Below are positions 7,612 to 14,767 of a DNA stretch of 19,551 nt, piece by piece; the first letter of the stretch is position 1; every line of letters begins with the position of its first letter. Source of the DNA: Dehalococcoidia bacterium (GTDB lineage Bacteria > Chloroflexota > Dehalococcoidia > UBA6926). The notes beneath the pieces are model-generated. The model was not told the DNA's origin and did no database searches. It saw only the letters and a list, made by a program, of their open reading frames with translations. The stretch lies in contig JAAXGS010000036.1 of the NCBI GenBank assembly GCA_012271225.1, positions 1-19,551 of the forward strand. The letters are read 5' to 3'. Made by a program: the position numbers and the translations under genes.

Positions 7612-8676
7612 ATGATGATTCAGTCATGCCCCAACCCACAGAGACCGGGATGTATATATATGGGCCAATGCAGGTACTGTCATGAGAACGCCGGCTGGTT
7701 TCGCCGGCAGCATTCAGACTGTCAGAGGGCGCACGCCCGGGCGGTGGCGGAGATCGACCGCATGGGGAAGGACGCCGCGCTGCGCGGGCGGGGCCTCGAT
7801 ACCCTTCTTGATGACATCAGGCGTGTCGCCGCAGCGGGCCGGGTTGACGTGGGCGGCTCCGCCATGCAGGACATCCTTGTCAGGGCATGGGGACTTGCCG
7901 TCGATGAGTCGCTGGAGGACGGCGTATTCAAGCCGGAGGAGCGGCAGAATCTGAACCGATTTCGGGTTCATTTCGGCCTGGGCGAGGACATCCTTAATCG
8001 GGCGGGGCACTTCGATACGTTTCGGATGATGCACCTCATCGGCATGATCCAGAACAACGAGCAGATTCCCCGTTTTGATCGCCGCGCCGCGCGGGCGCGG
8101 TTTGGCCGATTTCCGTTCAACCTGATGAAGAGCGAGGAGATGGTGTGGGTTTTCCGTGAGGTGCCCTACTATGAGCAGGTCACCACGCGTGAGTTTCAGG
8201 GCAGCTCGCTGGGCGTGAGCGTTCGCGTCGCCAAGGGCGTGTATCTGCGCCCCGGCGCCTTCCGCGGGCGCACCGTCTCCTCAAGCAGTATGCAGCGGAC
8301 GGACACCGGCACCATGGGGATCACCACCAAGCACATCTACTTTGGCGGGACGCAGAAGGCCTTTCGCGTCCGGCTGGACAGGATTGTGTCCATCATGCCC
8401 TACAGCGACGGACTCGGCATCATGCGCGACCGCGCCCGGGCCAAACCGGAGCACTTCGGGCTGACGGAGCACAACGTGTGGTTCGCCGCCAACCTTGTCG
8501 AAGCGATTCAGTCCGCGGATGATCTCGCGCTGCCCGGGTCCGATGACGGCACGCTCGATGACATTGTTGGGGCCATGGTGACGGGTGATGCCGCGGACAT
8601 CATCGATGATGACGACGACGATGATGATGACGACGACGGAAACCTTGTTCCGGTCTCCGTGCTGGGCAGCTCCTAG
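7612..8676 (+). CDS. Uncharacterised protein: Cys-rich N-terminus, TerB-like and PH-like regions, poly-Asp tail
   Basis: I do not recognise a named gene. The 354-residue product begins with a cysteine cluster (Cys6, 14, 20, 23, 37, with His24, 34, 41) that could bind zinc. Residues about 85-130 include LEDGVFKPEERQNLNRFRVHFGL, resembling the acidic helical repeats of TerB-like domains. Residues about 195-300 look beta-rich and end with ITTKHIYFGGTQKAF, RIVSIMPYSDGLGIMRD and KPEHFGL, reminiscent of PH-like domains in uncharacterised bacterial proteins. Residues 332-342 are eleven aspartates in a row, encoded by mixed GAT and GAC codons (8605-8637). No signal peptide or membrane segment is evident, so it is probably cytosolic. 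There is no clear ribosome site before the ATGATG; an in-frame ATG at 7660 is possible but would lose two cysteines. Domain labels are pattern impressions. Confidence 0.8.
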   Translation: MMIQSCPNPQRPGCIYMGQCRYCHENAGWFRRQHSDCQRAHARAVAEIDRMGKDAALRGRGLDTLLDDIRRVAAAGRVDVGGSAMQDILVRAWGLAVDESLEDGVFKPEERQNLNRFRVHFGLGEDILNRAGHFDTFRMMHLIGMIQNNEQIPRFDRRAARARFGRFPFNLMKSEEMVWVFREVPYYEQVTTREFQGSSLGVSVRVAKGVYLRPGAFRGRTVSSSSMQRTDTGTMGITTKHIYFGGTQKAFRVRLDRIVSIMPYSDGLGIMRDRARAKPEHFGLTEHNVWFAANLVEAIQSADDLALPGSDDGTLDDIVGAMVTGDAADIIDDDDDDDDDDDGNLVPVSVLGSS

Positions 8677-8692
8677 AGCCGGCGCGAATACT

Positions 8693-8706
8693 GCCTCACG
8701 TGAGGC
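8693..8706. promoter_or_regulatory. 14-bp perfect palindrome GCCTCACGTGAGGC
   Basis: It lies 17 bases after the stop at 8676 and about 150 bases before the next ATG (8858). It is followed by a GCACC-CCG-GGTGC inverted repeat at about 8707-8719. It could be an operator for the membrane protein gene or part of a terminator for the upstream gene, but no T-run follows. The rest of the 8677-8857 gap shows only weak promoter-like hexamers, TTGACG at 8727 and TAGATT at 8795. Confidence 0.35.
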
Positions 8707-8857
8707 GCACCCCGGGTGCCTGCCGATTGACGCATCCGGAGTTTCCCAGGTAGGCGCAACGCGGCCGCAACTCCCGGGCGCTCGCCCTTTGGCGTAGATT
8801 AGAGAAACCGGAATGCACAATCGTTCAGGACTTCAGGATCACAAGGAGGTTGAAGAG

Positions 8858-9286
8858 ATGCCGATCATGCTCGCGCGGGGTATCGGGGGTTATCTTCTCC
8901 TGACGGCGGCCGTGGTCTTCCTCACCTTCATCATCACGCCGCTGATCCATGACGGCTCACCGGAGTACCCCTACTGGCAGGTCATCAACCATTTCATGGC
9001 GTTGGGCGCGCTGATCATGCTTGCGCTCACCTTCCTCAATCGGTGGCGTCTGGACCCGGAGGCAACGGACAACTACACGTGCGCGATTGCCTCGTTCCTC
9101 TTTTACGGCTCCGTCATTCTGGTGATGCTCTTCTTCTGGGAGTATTTCTGGCAACTGAATCCGGAGAGCGAGACGGGCGATGCCGTCACCTCGCACATCA
9201 TCTTCTTCCCGATTGTCGACGCGCTATACGTTGTGTTTGGGCTGATCATCGGCGAGCGGCTCCTGCGGATGAAGCCGGAGGAGTAA
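8858..9286 (+). CDS. Small four-helix integral membrane protein, unknown function
   Basis: The 142-residue product is very hydrophobic, with four likely membrane helices at about 9-29, 41-60, 74-96 and 112-132. Both ends are probably cytoplasmic: the C-terminus GERLLRMKPEE is positively charged just after the last helix. The start is set by a near-ideal AAGGAGGT (8843-8850), eight bases before the ATG at 8858. A longer frame from 8813 has no such site and only adds polar residues. Helices three and four carry WEYFW and FPIVDALYVVFG, but I recognise no family motif. It ends 28 bases from the convergent ABC permease gene. No function is proposed. Confidence 0.82.
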   Translation: MPIMLARGIGGYLLLTAAVVFLTFIITPLIHDGSPEYPYWQVINHFMALGALIMLALTFLNRWRLDPEATDNYTCAIASFLFYGSVILVMLFFWEYFWQLNPESETGDAVTSHIIFFPIVDALYVVFGLIIGERLLRMKPEE

Positions 9287-9314
9287 AGCGTTTGCCGCGC
9301 CGTCCGTTCAGACG

Positions 9315-10541
9315 CTAAACGCGGCCGGTCACGATTGTTCGGACAACCTGCCTGAGCGGCGGCCGATGGCCGTAGACCAGCAGATAGCTTCGGAACAGCC
9401 GCTGCGTCAGCTTGACGGCCACCAGAACCGACAGCGTCAGCGCGATGAGACTGAGAATGATCTCGCCCGTTCCCATCGCGTCCAGGCCAAGTCGAGCGAG
9501 CGACATGGTTGGGGCGGTGAACGGAACGTAGGTCAACACACGGGCCAGCAGCATGTCCGGGTTCTCGATAAATGTCACGATCAGCCAGAACGGCGCCACG
9601 GCCGGCAGAATCACGATGAATGTGACCTGCTGTGATTCCCGCTGTGACGTTGTGATGGCCCCGAGAGCCGCCATGAGCGCGGCAAAGAAGGCGTAGCCAA
9701 GCAGGAAGTAGATGACGGCGATGATGATCAGCGGAACGGACGGGGCGTCAAACGCCGGAAAGCCGTCAACAATCCGTGTGACTCCAATGAGGAATACGAC
9801 AAGGGACACCACCCATACGCCCATCTGAACGATGCCGGCCGCCCCCAGCCCCAGCAGCTTGCCCAGCATCAACTGATCCGGAGTGATGCTGGACAGGAGT
9901 ATCTCCATCACCCGGTTCTCCTTCTCCTCATTGAGGCCCTGAAGCAGGTATCCCGTGATGGTGAGGACGGAGAAGATAATGCCGAACGCCACCGCCATGA
10001 AGAATGCAGCGCGTGATGCGTCAAAGCTCTCCTGAACCGGCTCCCCGCTTTCGTCAATCGTTATCGTGGCGGTCTGCGCCGGATCACGGATGCGGGCCGC
10101 GCGGGCCTCATCCGCCACGCCCGCGACGAGATTGGCGCGGAGAAACCGCTGCAGCGCCGCCCCGCCGCCGCCCGCCAGGTCCAGCCCGCTCTCGCCCTTG
10201 ACGATGGAGATCACGAGGCCGGTCTGCAGATAGTTGGCGGGGATGATGTATGCCGCGCTGATGTCCCCTGCCGCGACCGCGTCCCGTGCCTCCTCTTCAT
10301 TTGTGAAGGCATGGAACGTCGTTGTCCCCTGCTGTTCGAACCCTGTGATGACTCCCGCGAGATCCACGTACCCAAACCGCCGACTCTCCGGAGCCACGTC
10401 CTCCATGATGGAGATGTACACGCCGATGCCAACCAGAAGGAGCAGCATCGCGCCGGGCACGAACAGCGTCATAATGCGGAAACCGACGCGGTTCAACATT
10501 GTCAGCAGCTCATGCCGCGCGACAATCAGCGACTTATTCAC
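9315..10541 (-). CDS. ABC-2 type transporter permease (NatB-like)
   Basis: From a GTG at 10541 this encodes 408 residues. It has one membrane helix at about 24-44, a large external domain (about 47-175), then five or six helices between about 178 and 378. The segment EEKENRVMEILLSSITPDQLMLGKLLGLG (205-233) is the classic cytoplasmic motif of the ABC2_membrane_3/NatB group. The GTG overlaps the ATPase stop by eight bases (GTGAATAA), so the two are translationally coupled; the frame extends to 10592, but that would run deep into the ATPase gene. GAGG precedes the GTG. It forms the membrane half of an exporter with the ATPase. NatAB homologues export sodium ions, but this fold also exports antibiotics and lipids, so the substrate is unknown. 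Confidence 0.92.
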   Translation of the reverse strand: MNKSLIVARHELLTMLNRVGFRIMTLFVPGAMLLLLVGIGVYISIMEDVAPESRRFGYVDLAGVITGFEQQGTTTFHAFTNEEEARDAVAAGDISAAYIIPANYLQTGLVISIVKGESGLDLAGGGGAALQRFLRANLVAGVADEARAARIRDPAQTATITIDESGEPVQESFDASRAAFFMAVAFGIIFSVLTITGYLLQGLNEEKENRVMEILLSSITPDQLMLGKLLGLGAAGIVQMGVWVVSLVVFLIGVTRIVDGFPAFDAPSVPLIIIAVIYFLLGYAFFAALMAALGAITTSQRESQQVTFIVILPAVAPFWLIVTFIENPDMLLARVLTYVPFTAPTMSLARLGLDAMGTGEIILSLIALTLSVLVAVKLTQRLFRSYLLVYGHRPPLRQVVRTIVTGRV

Positions 10542-11472
10542 CCCGCGCCTCACGGATGAAAATATCCTCAAGGGTTGGCAGCGCCACCTCAAAGCGCTCG
10601 ATGCGCATCCCCGCGTTCAGCAGCTGCCGCAGGACGTCCTCGGCTGTCGCCGTGTCTGTCAGGCGTATGGTCAGTGACTCTCCGGCGCGCTCGACGCTCA
10701 TCGCTCCTGACAGAGGATCTGGCGGAACGTCCGGCGACTCCACCCGAACGGTGTCTCCGCGGTAATGCCGCCGCAGTTCGGCCGGCCGCCCTTCCAGCGC
10801 CACCCGGCCGCCGTTGATCATCATCACGCGATCCGAAAGCTCCTCCACGTCCGACATCTGGTGGGTGGAGAAGATCACGGCTGCGCCGCGCCGTTTTTCC
10901 GTCAGGACAAGCTCCTTCATGTGGCGGACGTTCACGGGGTCCAGACCTGAGAACGGCTCATCCAGCACCAGAATGTCCGGTTTGTGCAGGAGCGTGGAGG
11001 CAAACTGGACCAGTTGCGTCATGCCGCGGCTCAGTTCACGGACCTTCTTGTCCGCGTGCTCGGTGAGCCCCACCGTCTCCAGCATCTCCCGCGTCCGAAC
11101 GGCGGCATCATGGCGCGCAAGCCCTCGAAGCTGCCCCAAGTACTGCAGGACCACGCCCAGACGCAGGCCCTCATACAGGCCGCGCTCCTCAGGGAGATAG
11201 CCAATCCGCTCCTGGGTGGCCTCCGTCAGTGGCCCGCCCAGCACCCTCGCCTCGCCGGAGTCCGGCGCAAGGATGCCCAACAACATGCGGATTGTCGTCG
11301 TCTTGCCAGCTCCGTTCGGCCCGACGAAACCGACGACCTCTGCCCTGTTCACGTGGAGCGAGACGCCCTGGACAACCTCTCTGCCGCCGAAACTCTTGCG
11401 CAGGCCGATGGCCTCAAGGGGGCGCGCGCCGTCAGGGATGATGGGTGAGTCCTCGTCTCCTGCCGTGGCCAT
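10534..11472 (-). CDS. ABC transporter ATP-binding protein (NatA-like)
   Basis: The 312-residue ATPase has Walker A GPNGAGKTT (51-59), a Q-loop region near GYLPEERGLYEGL, signature LSRGMTQ (147-153) in place of LSGGQ, Walker B ILVLDEP (167-173), D-loop SGLD and H-loop FSTHQ with His204. LSRGM-type signatures and the C-terminal extension of about 80 residues after the nucleotide-binding domain are usual in NatA/drug-exporter ATPases. I chose the ATG at 11472 over a TTG at 11490. It is directly preceded by TATACT plus seven bases, suggesting that the mRNA may start at or next to the ATG. It overlaps the permease start by eight bases and forms the energising half of the exporter. Confidence 0.94.
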   Translation of the reverse strand: MATAGDEDSPIIPDGARPLEAIGLRKSFGGREVVQGVSLHVNRAEVVGFVGPNGAGKTTTIRMLLGILAPDSGEARVLGGPLTEATQERIGYLPEERGLYEGLRLGVVLQYLGQLRGLARHDAAVRTREMLETVGLTEHADKKVRELSRGMTQLVQFASTLLHKPDILVLDEPFSGLDPVNVRHMKELVLTEKRRGAAVIFSTHQMSDVEELSDRVMMINGGRVALEGRPAELRRHYRGDTVRVESPDVPPDPLSGAMSVERAGESLTIRLTDTATAEDVLRQLLNAGMRIERFEVALPTLEDIFIREARGE

Positions 11473-11479
11473 AACTGTC

Positions 11480-11485
11480 AGTATA
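11480..11485 (-). promoter_or_regulatory. Putative -10 box for the ABC operon, implying a leaderless mRNA
   Basis: On the minus strand TATACT is followed by GACAGTT and then the ATG at 11472. With normal -10 to start spacing, transcription would begin at or within one base of the ATG. No ribosome site lies before the ATG and no clear -35 is visible. The rest of the divergent gap up to thyX (11486-11674) shows a TATTTT at 11619-11624 that might serve thyX. Confidence 0.35.
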
Positions 11486-11674
11486 GCCAACGGGTTTCGG
11501 GGGCTTGCCCGGGGAGATTGGGCTGCATTGTTTGATAGCCGATTCAGAAAACCTATTCAGGCCTGGTAACGTGGCGCGGACGTGGGAACGGTCTCAAGGG
11601 CCACCGCGCCGTTGGTGCTATTTTAGGTGTAGTCGGGCACCCGGGCCACAGCGCTCCGGGCAGGGGGAGGGGCA

Positions 11675-12460
11675 ATGCACGGGGTGGAGCCGCACGTTTT
11701 CCTGATCGGTGAGACGCGGGTCATACCGGAGGGATTGCAGGCCTATTTTGAGCACATCGGCGCTCCCGCCTGGCGCACCGATGCCGCCACGGACGTTGAG
11801 GGTCTGACGGAGTTCATGGGCCGCCTGTGCTACCGCAGCTTTGAGCCGGGACTCAATCCCAATGTCACGCGCGTTCGCCCCACAAACCGGGCGCACCTGA
11901 AGAACCTCATCGACACGGGGCACGGCTCTGTGCTGGAGCACAGCGTTCTGAACTTTGCCATTGCCGGCGTCAGCCGGGTCTTCACGCATGAGCTTGTCCG
12001 CCACCGCGCGGGAACCGCCGTCTCGCAGGAGAGCCTCCGCTTTGTTCGGCTTGACGACCTCGGCCTGTGGGCGCCGACGGCCATCCGTGAGGACACGGAG
12101 GTCATGGAGGTTTTTGTCGACACCTTCAAGCGGCTGGAGGAGCTGCAACGCATGATGGCGGACCACTATGACCTGGATGAGGAGGGCGCGCAGTTCTCCC
12201 GCAAGAAGGAGATTACGTCCGCCATGCGCCGCATCGCGCCCATCGGCGTGGCAACCAGCATTGGCTGGAGCGCCAATATCCGCGCCCTTCGCCATATCAT
12301 TGAGGCGCGGACGGAGCCGAGCTCGGAGGAGGAAATCCGCCTCGTCTTTGGCAAAATCGGCGAGATCGTTCGGGAACGATACCCCGTCCTGTTTGCCGAC
12401 TACCGTGTTGAGACGGTCAACGGCCTGCCCTGGTATCGAACGGAGAACGAGAAGGTCTGA
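11675..12460 (+). CDS. thyX: Flavin-dependent thymidylate synthase ThyX
   Basis: This 261-residue protein matches ThyX, which methylates dUMP to dTMP using methylenetetrahydrofolate, FAD and NADPH. Visible motifs are GHGSVLEHSVLNFAI (82-96), THELVRHRAGTAVSQESLRF (104-123) and the C-terminal ATSIGWSANIRALRHIIEAR with the folate/FAD-contacting arginines. The usual signature is RHR-x7-S. Here RHR (109-111) is followed by eight residues before Ser120, with another Ser at 117, so the loop carries one extra residue relative to the textbook motif. A GGGGGAGGGG ribosome site lies just before the ATG at 11675. It is divergent from the ABC genes, with dinB downstream after 54 bases. No thyA is present in the window. 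Confidence 0.95.
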   Translation: MHGVEPHVFLIGETRVIPEGLQAYFEHIGAPAWRTDAATDVEGLTEFMGRLCYRSFEPGLNPNVTRVRPTNRAHLKNLIDTGHGSVLEHSVLNFAIAGVSRVFTHELVRHRAGTAVSQESLRFVRLDDLGLWAPTAIREDTEVMEVFVDTFKRLEELQRMMADHYDLDEEGAQFSRKKEITSAMRRIAPIGVATSIGWSANIRALRHIIEARTEPSSEEEIRLVFGKIGEIVRERYPVLFADYRVETVNGLPWYRTENEKV

Positions 12461-12514
12461 TGCGCGGCGCGAGCGGCAGCAGCCTGATCGGCGTCATGGA
12501 AAAGGAGTGAATCG

Positions 12515-13042
12515 GTGAATACCGGAGGGATCGCGGCGGATCACTTTGGCCGCGTGCGGCGTCTGCTGGCCATGTCCATCGAGGGTCTGACCGTTGAGCA
12601 GTTGATGAAACAGCCGGGTGAGAACGCAAACCCGCTGGGCTGGATCGCCTGGCATCTGACGCGCATTCAGGATCACGCCATGTCCGGCCTTGCCGAGCGG
12701 GAGCAGGCGTGGACGGCGGACGGCTGGCATGAGCGGTTTGGCATGGCGGCAGAGCCGGAGAATACCGGCACCGGCCACACGATGGATGAGGTGCGGGCGT
12801 TTCAGTCACCACAGGCGTCCGTGTTGATTGAGTACTATGACGCCGTCTATGCTCATACCCGGGAGTATCTGGAGACCGTCACGCCGGAGGCGCTCGACCG
12901 GGTGCTCAATGAGCCGCGGTGGGACCCGAGGCCGACCGTTGGGGTGCGCCTCGTCAGCGTCATGCATGACAACTCCGTGCACGCCGGTGAGATCGCCTAT
13001 CTGAAGGGACTGTTGGAGGGGCGGCGCTGGTTTCCCGCTTGA
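12515..13042 (+). CDS. DinB-family four-helix metalloprotein
   Basis: The 175-residue product has the DinB/MDMPI-like pattern. NPLGWIAWHLTRIQDH (39-54) supplies the first metal-ligand His47. The C-terminal MHDNSVHAGEIAYLKGLLEG (150-169) supplies His151 and His156 and the usual H.GEI.YL.G ending. Members of this superfamily bind a divalent metal through three histidines; many are thiol-dependent transferases or isomerases and others have no known reaction. The GTG at 12515 is supported by AAAGGAG (12501-12507) seven bases upstream. It lies 54 bases after thyX on the same strand and could be cotranscribed with it. The function cannot be narrowed further. Confidence 0.88.
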   Translation: MNTGGIAADHFGRVRRLLAMSIEGLTVEQLMKQPGENANPLGWIAWHLTRIQDHAMSGLAEREQAWTADGWHERFGMAAEPENTGTGHTMDEVRAFQSPQASVLIEYYDAVYAHTREYLETVTPEALDRVLNEPRWDPRPTVGVRLVSVMHDNSVHAGEIAYLKGLLEGRRWFPA

Positions 13043-13082
13043 CCCCGCGCCGTAAGAAAGCAGGCCAGCGTGAAGGTGTTCC

Positions 13083-13247
13083 TTGATAGTGGCAGCGGCG
13101 TACTTCGCGGCGAGCACCCTGTGGTTCGCCGTGAGGGGTTATGCCATCACGACCGAGTTTATTCTGGGTGGGTTGGTCCAATCCGCAGTCCTGGGGGCGA
13201 TAGCTGTTGTCGTCAAGGTCGTCTTCTTTAGGAAAAAGGCCGGGTAA
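13083..13247 (+). CDS. Probable 54-residue membrane microprotein
   Basis: A short frame between dinB and the hydrolase gene encodes 54 residues with the profile of a two-helix membrane protein. VAAAYFAASTLWFAV (3-17) is followed by a short polar turn and then FILGGLVQSAVLGAIAVVVKVVFF (26-49), ending RKKAG. The start is TTG at 13083 or GTG at 13089; AGGTG (13074-13078) lies four or ten bases upstream. An in-frame stop at 13071 bounds the frame. The second half loosely recalls DUF2061-type small membrane proteins, but this is a weak resemblance. Clean hydrophobic segments and a basic tail argue against chance, although the length makes this uncertain. Confidence 0.5.
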   Translation: MIVAAAYFAASTLWFAVRGYAITTEFILGGLVQSAVLGAIAVVVKVVFFRKKAG

Positions 13248-13277
13248 TACCAGAGCGCGCAGGGAATGCGGCAGCGC

Positions 13278-13294
13278 CGCCACAGCCTGTGGCG
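13278..13294. promoter_or_regulatory. 17-bp dyad CGCCACAGCCTGTGGCG upstream of the hydrolase gene
   Basis: Eight-base arms flank one central base. The centre lies 40 bases before the hydrolase GTG at 13326. It suits either a dimeric regulator's operator or an RNA hairpin with a 6-bp stem and the loop AGCCT. No other feature is visible between 13248 and 13325. Confidence 0.3.
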
Positions 13295-13325
13295 TGAGGC
13301 GTAATGGAGTCATTGCGGAGGTTGT

Positions 13326-14207
13326 GTGTCTGAAATCGTCATCCGTGAGCAGTCTGAGGGACGAACGAGTCGGTTTGTCACCGTGGAGGGCGTGCGATTC
13401 CACGCGCTTGACTGGGGCGGCGGCGGCGCGCCGCTGGTTCTTGTTCACGGAGGCCGGCGGACCGGCCGGAGCTGGAACGCCGTCGCGCGGCGTCTGCGCA
13501 ACGACTTCCGCGTCATTGCCCTTGACATGCGGGGCCACGGAGAATCCGACGGGCCGGAAAGCGGCTATCGCGCAGCCGAGGGCGCGCAGGACATGGCCGG
13601 CATCATTGAGGAGTTGGATCTGCCGCCGCACCACGTTGTATCCCACTCATACGGCGGCGCGATAAGCGGCCTCTACGCCGCCAACCACCCTGACCGCGTG
13701 CTGGGCATGGTCATGATTGAGCCGGTGCCGGACGGTCCCGCGCACTGGGTGCGCGTCAATATGCTGAACGAGGATCTCACGGAGAAACCCGGCCCCGGGC
13801 GCCGCAACACGTGGAGCTCCCTCGACGATCTCAAGGCTCGCCTCGCCAACAACAACATGACAAGGGTCTGGACGCCGGAGGCTCTTGAGGATGTTCTCAA
13901 TGAGGAGACCATCGTCCTGCCGGACGGCCGCGCGCAGGCAGCCTGGAGCGTCAACGCCTACGGCCCGGAGGAGATGGCCACGGACGTATTCCGTCTCATG
14001 GACGGCGCAGACCGCATGACAATGCCGATCCTGATCGTGGTCGCGGAGGAAAACCGCCTCCTCGAATCACATCTCCGTCCGCTGGCTGAGGCCCTGCCCC
14101 GCGGGCAGATTCAGGTCATGCCGGACGTGGGGCACGCCATCTATATGCAGGTTCCGGACGAGACGGCGGACATCGCGCGCAGATTCCTGCTCACCGCCCG
14201 CGATTAG
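13326..14207 (+). CDS. Alpha/beta hydrolase
   Basis: The 293-residue protein shows the alpha/beta-hydrolase order. LVLVHGGRRTG (38-47) carries the oxyanion loop, VIALDMRGHGESD (63-75) follows, the nucleophile elbow is SHSYGG with Ser108, and GHAIYMQVP carries catalytic His270. The elbow has Ser106 where most members have Gly (GxSxG). After the strand ILIVV the acid position reads AEEN, so Glu241 or Glu242 may replace the common Asp. The middle (about 140-210) is a cap domain rich in acidic and Asn residues. The GTG at 13326 has GGAGG only four bases upstream, a tight spacing. The substrate cannot be read from sequence. It converges on moaC across a 30-base gap. Confidence 0.9.
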   Translation: MSEIVIREQSEGRTSRFVTVEGVRFHALDWGGGGAPLVLVHGGRRTGRSWNAVARRLRNDFRVIALDMRGHGESDGPESGYRAAEGAQDMAGIIEELDLPPHHVVSHSYGGAISGLYAANHPDRVLGMVMIEPVPDGPAHWVRVNMLNEDLTEKPGPGRRNTWSSLDDLKARLANNNMTRVWTPEALEDVLNEETIVLPDGRAQAAWSVNAYGPEEMATDVFRLMDGADRMTMPILIVVAEENRLLESHLRPLAEALPRGQIQVMPDVGHAIYMQVPDETADIARRFLLTARD

Positions 14208-14214
14208 ATCAAAG

Positions 14215-14235
14215 CGCGGCGCGCGGCGCGCCGCG
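14215..14235. terminator. GC-only hairpin between convergent genes
   Basis: CGCGGCGCG (14215-14223) and CGCGCCGCG (14227-14235) form a 9-bp stem with a 3-base loop, exactly between the hydrolase stop (14207) and the moaC stop (14238). No plus-strand T-run follows; on the minus strand only CTTTGATC follows. It may act as a weak two-way terminator or simply as a barrier. Confidence 0.35.
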
Positions 14236-14237
14236 GG

Positions 14238-14735
14238 TCACTCCAGTATCAGGTCTCCGCTCTGTCCGCCGGACTTGGCCACAAGACGCGCCGCCTCGAT
14301 CCGCATCGCGCGGTCGATGGCCTTGCACATATCGTAGACGGTGAGCGCCGCGATTGTGACGGCGGTCAGGGCCTCCATCTCCGCTCCGGTCTGCCCCACC
14401 GTGCGCACGGTGGCCTCAATCTCGACGCTCGCGTCATCCGGGCCCAGGGCGGCGTCAACGCCCACGAATGAGAGTGGAATCACGTGGCAGAGGGGGATCA
14501 ATTCCGCCGTTCGCTTGGCGGCCATCACGCCGGCCAACTGCGCGACAGACAGCACATCCCCCTTGGGCGTTGTGCCGTCACGGATGGCCCGGTGCGTTGC
14601 CGGTGACATGACGACCCTGCACCGCGCGACGGCCTCCCGGCGCGTGGCCTGTTTGCCGCCGACGTCGACCATGCGCGGCCCGGCCGCGGGGTCGATGTGC
14701 GAGAGGCTCCGGGGCGCGTCCGATTGCTCAGTCAT
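14238..14735 (-). CDS. moaC: Cyclic pyranopterin monophosphate synthase MoaC
   Basis: The 165-residue product has all MoaC hallmarks: MVDVGGKQATRREAVA (22-37), PKGDVLSVAQLAGVMAAKRT, the active-site LCHVIPL (Cys83-His84), EMEALTAV (119-126), YDMCKAID with Asp135 and Lys138, and KSGG near the end. With MoaA it converts GTP to cyclic pyranopterin monophosphate, the first stage of molybdenum cofactor synthesis. It lies 32 bases after moaA and is last of the fbp-rdgB-moaA-moaC series. The length is normal. A clear ribosome site is not visible (CGGACGGC before the ATG), so it may depend on coupling to moaA. The product would feed cofactor to the molybdoenzyme at the left edge. Confidence 0.97.
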   Translation of the reverse strand: MTEQSDAPRSLSHIDPAAGPRMVDVGGKQATRREAVARCRVVMSPATHRAIRDGTTPKGDVLSVAQLAGVMAAKRTAELIPLCHVIPLSFVGVDAALGPDDASVEIEATVRTVGQTGAEMEALTAVTIAALTVYDMCKAIDRAMRIEAARLVAKSGGQSGDLILE

Positions 14736-14767
14736 GCCGTCCGCGCGGCGCAGCGCGCATTGGAGGC

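Noticed and set aside
8813..8857. Fifteen extra N-terminal residues for the membrane protein
   Set aside because: The near-perfect AAGGAGGT eight bases before the ATG at 8858 fixes the start there.
9287..9322. GCGTTT/AAACGC inverted repeat as terminator between convergent genes
   Set aside because: Only six base pairs with a 23-base loop and no T-run; probably chance.
11618..12295. 225-codon frame on the minus strand
   Set aside because: It is antisense to thyX, which is unambiguous on the plus strand.
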